Shown: piece by piece, positions 59,768 through 64,000 of the stretch
How positions within the stretch are numbered: position 1 is the first letter of the stretch
Layout: each line of letters opens with the position of its first letter
From: Alphaproteobacteria bacterium WMHbin7
GTDB taxonomy: Bacteria > Pseudomonadota > Alphaproteobacteria > Rhodospirillales > WMHbin7
Length of the DNA stretch: 64,000 nucleotides
Assembly (NCBI GenBank): GCA_002753155.1
Contig: PDZW01000012.1
Span: forward strand, 29,713 to 93,712
Reading direction: 5' to 3'
The notes under the pieces: model-generated
The model's database searches: none
What the model was told of the DNA's origin: nothing
What the model saw: only the letters and a program-made list of their open reading frames with translations
Translations under genes and position numbers: made by a program

Positions 59768-59870
59768 GTCCGGTCCTCTCGTTAAAGGGTTCCGCCCATG
59801 TTATATGTGAGAGGGGGGAGGGAAATCAACCTTCGACCCGGGAAAAGTTAACAGGGGAACGAGAGGCCGG

Positions 59871-61934
59871 ATGGCCAAGGAACCGGAAAAGAAGAAGGAA
59901 GCGCCGCCGCCGCCCAGAAAGGAACCCGTGAAAGGGGCGGGGACGCCGGTCGTTCTGCGCGACCGCTACCAGATTTACCCTGCCACGCCGCTGTTCGATT
60001 TTGATCAACCCAGCGCCACGGCTTTTGCCTGCACGGACAAACGCGATCCCGGACGCTACCTGTTGGCCTATGTCTGCAAGCCCGAACTGCCGCCCCGGGT
60101 CAATGTGCTGCGCACACTAAAGGGCCAGCAACTTGCCGGGGTGATTCCCCTGCTCGACTGGGGAATCGTGGAGTGGCCCCTGGCCGGTCGCCAGTGCCTG
60201 GTCGTCATCTATGCGCGGCCTTTGGGGGGGCGGGTGATGCCGTCACTCGATTCCGAGATCAAGCCCCTTGAAGAGCATGAGCTGGTCAAGAAGATCATGC
60301 CCCAACTGGCGCAATCGCTGAAGGAACTGAGCGAGCGGGGCATTCCGCACCGAGCCATCAGGCCGACCAACCTGTTTTGGATGGACGAGAATTGCGAACA
60401 GATGGTTCTGGGCGATTGCGTGACGGCGCCACCGGCCTACGATCAGCCGGTCCTCTTTGAAAGCATCGAGGTGGGGATGTGCCTGCCCGCCGCCAGGGGC
60501 AGCGGCAGCTATGGCTACGATCTCTATGCGCTGGGTGTTTCGATTCTGATTCTGAAACTGGGACGCGCACCGCTTAAGGGTGTTGAAAGCGAGTCGCTGC
60601 TAAGGGGAAAGATCGCCAAGGGCTCCTATTCCTATTTGGTTGGCGATGAGCGCATGCCGCTCTCCATGATCGAGTTGTTGCGCGGTTTGCTGTGCGACGA
60701 TCCGCACGAACGCTGGTCGGTCAACGATCTCGAGCTTTGGTCAAACGGGCGCCGCCTCTCGCCCTTGCAGCCCAGGCAGGAAAAGCGCGCCGTGCGCGGC
60801 TTCGCCTTCGCCGGAGAAGAATACAATACCTGCCGCGAACTGGCTTTTGCCATGTCCCTGAACTGGGACAAGGCGCATGTCCCCATGATCGACGGCTCGC
60901 TTGAGGTCTGGCTGCGGCGCGGCATCGACAACAAGGAATTGGCAGACGTTGCCACCACTGCCATCAAGAATGCCAGACAGGCCCCGGCGGCGGACGTCAA
61001 GCTTGCAGAGGAGCTGCTTGTCACGCGTGTATTGATGCTGCTCGATCCCCTGGCCCCCATCCGCTACAAGGGCTTCTCGGCTCTGCCGCTGGGTTTCGGT
61101 CCGGCGCTGGCCGTCATCATGGGCACCAAGTCCGATCCCAAGCTCTTTGCGGAATGCCTGCTGCGCGACGTGCCGCACATCTGGTTCGAGACAAGGCCCG
61201 AATATGATCCCGCCAACTCGCAGATCGATAACTTGTTCAAGGACCTGAAAGCCTACATGCAGCAGACGGCGCTGGGTTACGGTCTCGAGCGCCTGCTCTA
61301 CGATCTGAACGAGGCCCTGCCTTGCCAGAGTCCCCTGGTGGCCGATTCCTTCGTGGTTGAAATCGGGGAGTTGCTGCCGGCTCTTGAGCAGACAGCCAAG
61401 CGAATCGATCCGCGCACGATGCCCATGGATCGCCATATCGCCGCCTTCATCGCCTGCCGCTTCGATTTCAATGTCGAGCGTCAGATTACGGCGCTGAACG
61501 CCGGTCATCAGGAACGTCAGATCATCGGCATTCTAAGCCTGCTGGGAACCGTGCAATGGAAGCTGGGGCCTGAAAGCCTGCCCGGCCTGGCCTCGTGGAT
61601 GGGGGCGCATCTGGGGCCCGTGGTCAACGGTTTTCACAGCCGGGCAAAGCGGCGCGAAATGGAAAAGGAGCTGCCGAAGCTGGTGCGCGCGGGCAATCTG
61701 CCGGAATTGTTCTCCTATGTTGAAAATCACGACGAGCGCAGGCGCGACGACGAAGGCTATCTATTGGCCAGGGCGGAATTCGCCGCCTCCAGCCAGGAAG
61801 CCAATGAAATCGAAACAGGCACGAGAAGGCGGACAGATCAGGCCATGCGCTATGGCCATCAGGCGGCTGGCATGATCGCCATGATGCTAGCACTCACCGT
61901 TATCAGCATTCTGCTCCTCATCCGGTTCTTGTAG
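59871..61934 (+). CDS. Kinase-like (probable pseudokinase) protein with C-terminal transmembrane anchor
   Basis: Protein-kinase-like lobe with HRAIRPTNLF in place of HRDxxxxN, GDC in place of DFG, RGSGSYGYDLYALGVSIL and DDPHERWSVNDL subdomains; C-terminal AAGMIAMMLALTVISILLLIRFL. Confidence 0.75.
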   Translation: MAKEPEKKKEAPPPPRKEPVKGAGTPVVLRDRYQIYPATPLFDFDQPSATAFACTDKRDPGRYLLAYVCKPELPPRVNVLRTLKGQQLAGVIPLLDWGIVEWPLAGRQCLVVIYARPLGGRVMPSLDSEIKPLEEHELVKKIMPQLAQSLKELSERGIPHRAIRPTNLFWMDENCEQMVLGDCVTAPPAYDQPVLFESIEVGMCLPAARGSGSYGYDLYALGVSILILKLGRAPLKGVESESLLRGKIAKGSYSYLVGDERMPLSMIELLRGLLCDDPHERWSVNDLELWSNGRRLSPLQPRQEKRAVRGFAFAGEEYNTCRELAFAMSLNWDKAHVPMIDGSLEVWLRRGIDNKELADVATTAIKNARQAPAADVKLAEELLVTRVLMLLDPLAPIRYKGFSALPLGFGPALAVIMGTKSDPKLFAECLLRDVPHIWFETRPEYDPANSQIDNLFKDLKAYMQQTALGYGLERLLYDLNEALPCQSPLVADSFVVEIGELLPALEQTAKRIDPRTMPMDRHIAAFIACRFDFNVERQITALNAGHQERQIIGILSLLGTVQWKLGPESLPGLASWMGAHLGPVVNGFHSRAKRREMEKELPKLVRAGNLPELFSYVENHDERRRDDEGYLLARAEFAASSQEANEIETGTRRRTDQAMRYGHQAAGMIAMMLALTVISILLLIRFL

Positions 61935-61945
61935 GGATAAGCGCC

Positions 61946-62455
61946 ATGGCCCAAAAGAAACAGGTGCGCAAGGTGCCTCAAGGGGCAAAGCCTCCCGGAA
62001 AACTTAAAGTCACTCTGGGCCTGCTCATTCTTGGCCCCCCCCTCTTCTTTTTCTTTCTGCCCACTTGGGTGTTTTTGTTCCTGTCCATGCTGCCTTCGGT
62101 GGTCGCCTTCGTGGTCGATCGCACGCCTTATCGCTATGCCTGGGTCAGTGTGGCTGGTCTTAACCTTGCGGGCGTGGCTCCCTACTTGATGAAATTATGG
62201 TTCGAAGGCCATTCGATGAGCACGGCCCTTAAGATGCTGTCCAATCCTTTCGATCTCATCGTCATGATCGGCGCCGCCGGTTTGGGCTGGGTGCTTCATT
62301 TGTCACTGCCGCCTGTGGTCGGAGCCTGGCTGGATGTCACCTCGCAGCGCCGCCTGACGCAATTGCGCGCAACACAGCGCAAACTGCTCGATGAGTGGGG
62401 GGCAGAGGTTGCCCAGCCGGACAGCGAAGAGGCACCGGTTTCCAGACGACGGTAA
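61946..62455 (+). CDS. Small multi-TM membrane protein, uncharacterised
   Basis: Hydrophobic segments LLILGPPLFFFFLPTWVFLFLSMLPSVVAFVV and IVMIGAAGLGWVLHLSL; 11 nt after the pseudokinase stop. Confidence 0.7.
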   Translation: MAQKKQVRKVPQGAKPPGKLKVTLGLLILGPPLFFFFLPTWVFLFLSMLPSVVAFVVDRTPYRYAWVSVAGLNLAGVAPYLMKLWFEGHSMSTALKMLSNPFDLIVMIGAAGLGWVLHLSLPPVVGAWLDVTSQRRLTQLRATQRKLLDEWGAEVAQPDSEEAPVSRRR

Positions 62456-62491
62456 TGCCAAGCTTCCCGGGCCTATCCCGACGATTTATCG

Positions 62492-64000
62492 CTAGGTATT
62501 GCCGGGCGTCGGCAAGCTGAGCTTGAAGGTCGAGCCTTTATTGATCCCGTCGGACTCAACCCAGATTCTTCCGCGATGCCGTTCAACGATGCGCTTGCAG
62601 ATAGCAAGACCAACGCCCGTTCCTGGATAGTCCATAATGGTGTGGAGCCGCTTGAAAATAACAAATATCTGGTCGGCATACTGGGGTTCGATGCCAATGC
62701 CATTATCGGAAATGGCAATCTCGCAAGCTTCATCCTGCTCGCTTGCCCGGATTGAAACAACTGGACGCTGTCCCTTTGAGGAGAACTTGAGGGCATTGCC
62801 GATAATGTTCATGAAAAGATGATGCAACTGAAGCTGGTCTCCCAGGACAATGGGCAGTTTGTCGTGATTGATCTCGGCTCCGCTCTCCAGAAGAGTTGTC
62901 TTCAGATCGGAAAAAACATTCTGAAGAACGACGTTCATATCAACCGGATTGAAGGACTGTGCGTGACTGCTGACCTGTGAGTAGGTCAACAGGTCGAGGA
63001 CCAGAGCATCCATGCGCTTGGCGGCTTGAATAATCATATCCAGGCTTTGCTGGGCGTCTTGGGCAATCGTTCCAACTTGGCGGGGTAATAGCTGGGAAAA
63101 GGCGACGAGGGTGCGAACAGGCTCGCGCAGATCATGCGACGCGACAAAGGCAAAGCGCTCAAGCTCGGTATTGGAATTCGTAAGCGTATCCACCGTTTTC
63201 AAAAGTGTTCGCTCAGCATTGTAGCGGTCGGTTATGTCGCGTGCGATCGAGGCGAACTGAACAACCTCCCCCGAGGAGGCGTGGATTGGACGCGTGTTCC
63301 AGCTCATATGGTGAATTTGGCCATCCTCGGCGATCTGACGATTCTCAAAGGAAAAAACCCTGTCCCTCGAATTTTCCCCAGCCCCCATCGCCTCTGCCGT
63401 TAGCTTTCTGTCGTCTGGGTGGGTAAAATCAAAGGCCGATCTGCCGATGCAGTCCTCCGGCCTCAGGCCGAAAATGATGTTGGAGGCATGATTCACGAAC
63501 AAAAGCGTGCCCTCTCTATTCGTCCAGACGATTAGGTCGGGTGTGCGTTCGACAATGTCTCTGTATTTCCTTTCGCTTTCCGCCAGCAAAACCTCGGCCC
63601 GCCTTCGACGGCGATTGTTGGCCAAAAGGGCGCCGATCAAAGCCGTCTCAATCACGATGAACAGCAGAGCTGTCACAATGTGGAATTTGTAAAGCTCCCA
63701 TAATCCGGGGTCGCGATTGACGAATTGTGTTTCCGGCGGAAGATTTTGGGGAAATCCCCCCCAACGCCTGATTTGACGCCAATCGAATAGGGGCACAGCC
63801 TCGTTTGTGATAACTGTGATCGGCTCGACAATCTGGCGCGCCCCCTTCACAAAGTCGCTTGCCAGCCGGGCAGTTGCTTGACCCAGTCCGGCAACGCTGA
63901 CGACGGAACCGCCAATTCCCCCGTTGCGCAGATTGTAGTCATAGAGTCCGAAAACCGGAGCGTTCGCCGTTTTGGTAAGCATGGCCTCCAATTCATAGGC
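62492..64000 (-). CDS. Membrane PAS sensor histidine kinase with N-terminal extracytoplasmic domain, 5' end probably beyond window
   Basis: ABC-substrate-binding-like region, TM, PAS (RYRDIVERTPDLIVWTNREG), H-box FVASHDLREPVRTLVAFSQLL, GVGLAICKRIVERHRGRIWVES. Confidence 0.85.
   Translation of the reverse strand, partial: AYELEAMLTKTANAPVFGLYDYNLRNGGIGGSVVSVAGLGQATARLASDFVKGARQIVEPITVITNEAVPLFDWRQIRRWGGFPQNLPPETQFVNRDPGLWELYKFHIVTALLFIVIETALIGALLANNRRRRRAEVLLAESERKYRDIVERTPDLIVWTNREGTLLFVNHASNIIFGLRPEDCIGRSAFDFTHPDDRKLTAEAMGAGENSRDRVFSFENRQIAEDGQIHHMSWNTRPIHASSGEVVQFASIARDITDRYNAERTLLKTVDTLTNSNTELERFAFVASHDLREPVRTLVAFSQLLPRQVGTIAQDAQQSLDMIIQAAKRMDALVLDLLTYSQVSSHAQSFNPVDMNVVLQNVFSDLKTTLLESGAEINHDKLPIVLGDQLQLHHLFMNIIGNALKFSSKGQRPVVSIRASEQDEACEIAISDNGIGIEPQYADQIFVIFKRLHTIMDYPGTGVGLAICKRIVERHRGRIWVESDGINKGSTFKLSLPTPGNT

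Overview
This GC-rich window comes from an alphaproteobacterial chromosome, probably Rhodospirillales/Magnetospirillum-like (inferred from gene content and order; not tested). Most of it is core genome. The core parts are the rimP-nusA-ylxR-infB-rbfA-truB-rpsO-pnp block, argD-argF, gcrA, the rnd/kdsD/lptC/lptA/lptB/rpoN block, thiC with a TPP riboswitch, tsaB, rpsU, irr, tRNA-Ser(GGA) and tRNA-Leu(CAG). Signalling genes are abundant: tandem cNMP-binding proteins, three GGDEF or GGDEF/EAL proteins, two histidine kinases, and a cNMP-binding/GNAT fusion. There are three toxin-antitoxin-like pairs. The main points for follow-up are: (i) a structured tRNA-Ser-like element just downstream of tRNA-Ser, next to a low-GC islet; (ii) a membrane-anchored, apparently catalytically dead kinase-like protein with a small membrane partner; (iii) an acyltransferase (GNAT/FeeM-like)-cNMP fusion; (iv) a CoA-binding/O-acetylhomoserine sulfhydrylase fusion replacing the usual hpf/ptsN after rpoN; (v) an inverse-autotransporter gene split by two frameshifts; (vi) RNA hairpins in the rimP leader and the rpsO-pnp spacer. 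I found no CRISPR array, intact IS element, prophage or obvious large defence island. Family assignments rest on recognising motifs in the supplied translations; no database search was run.
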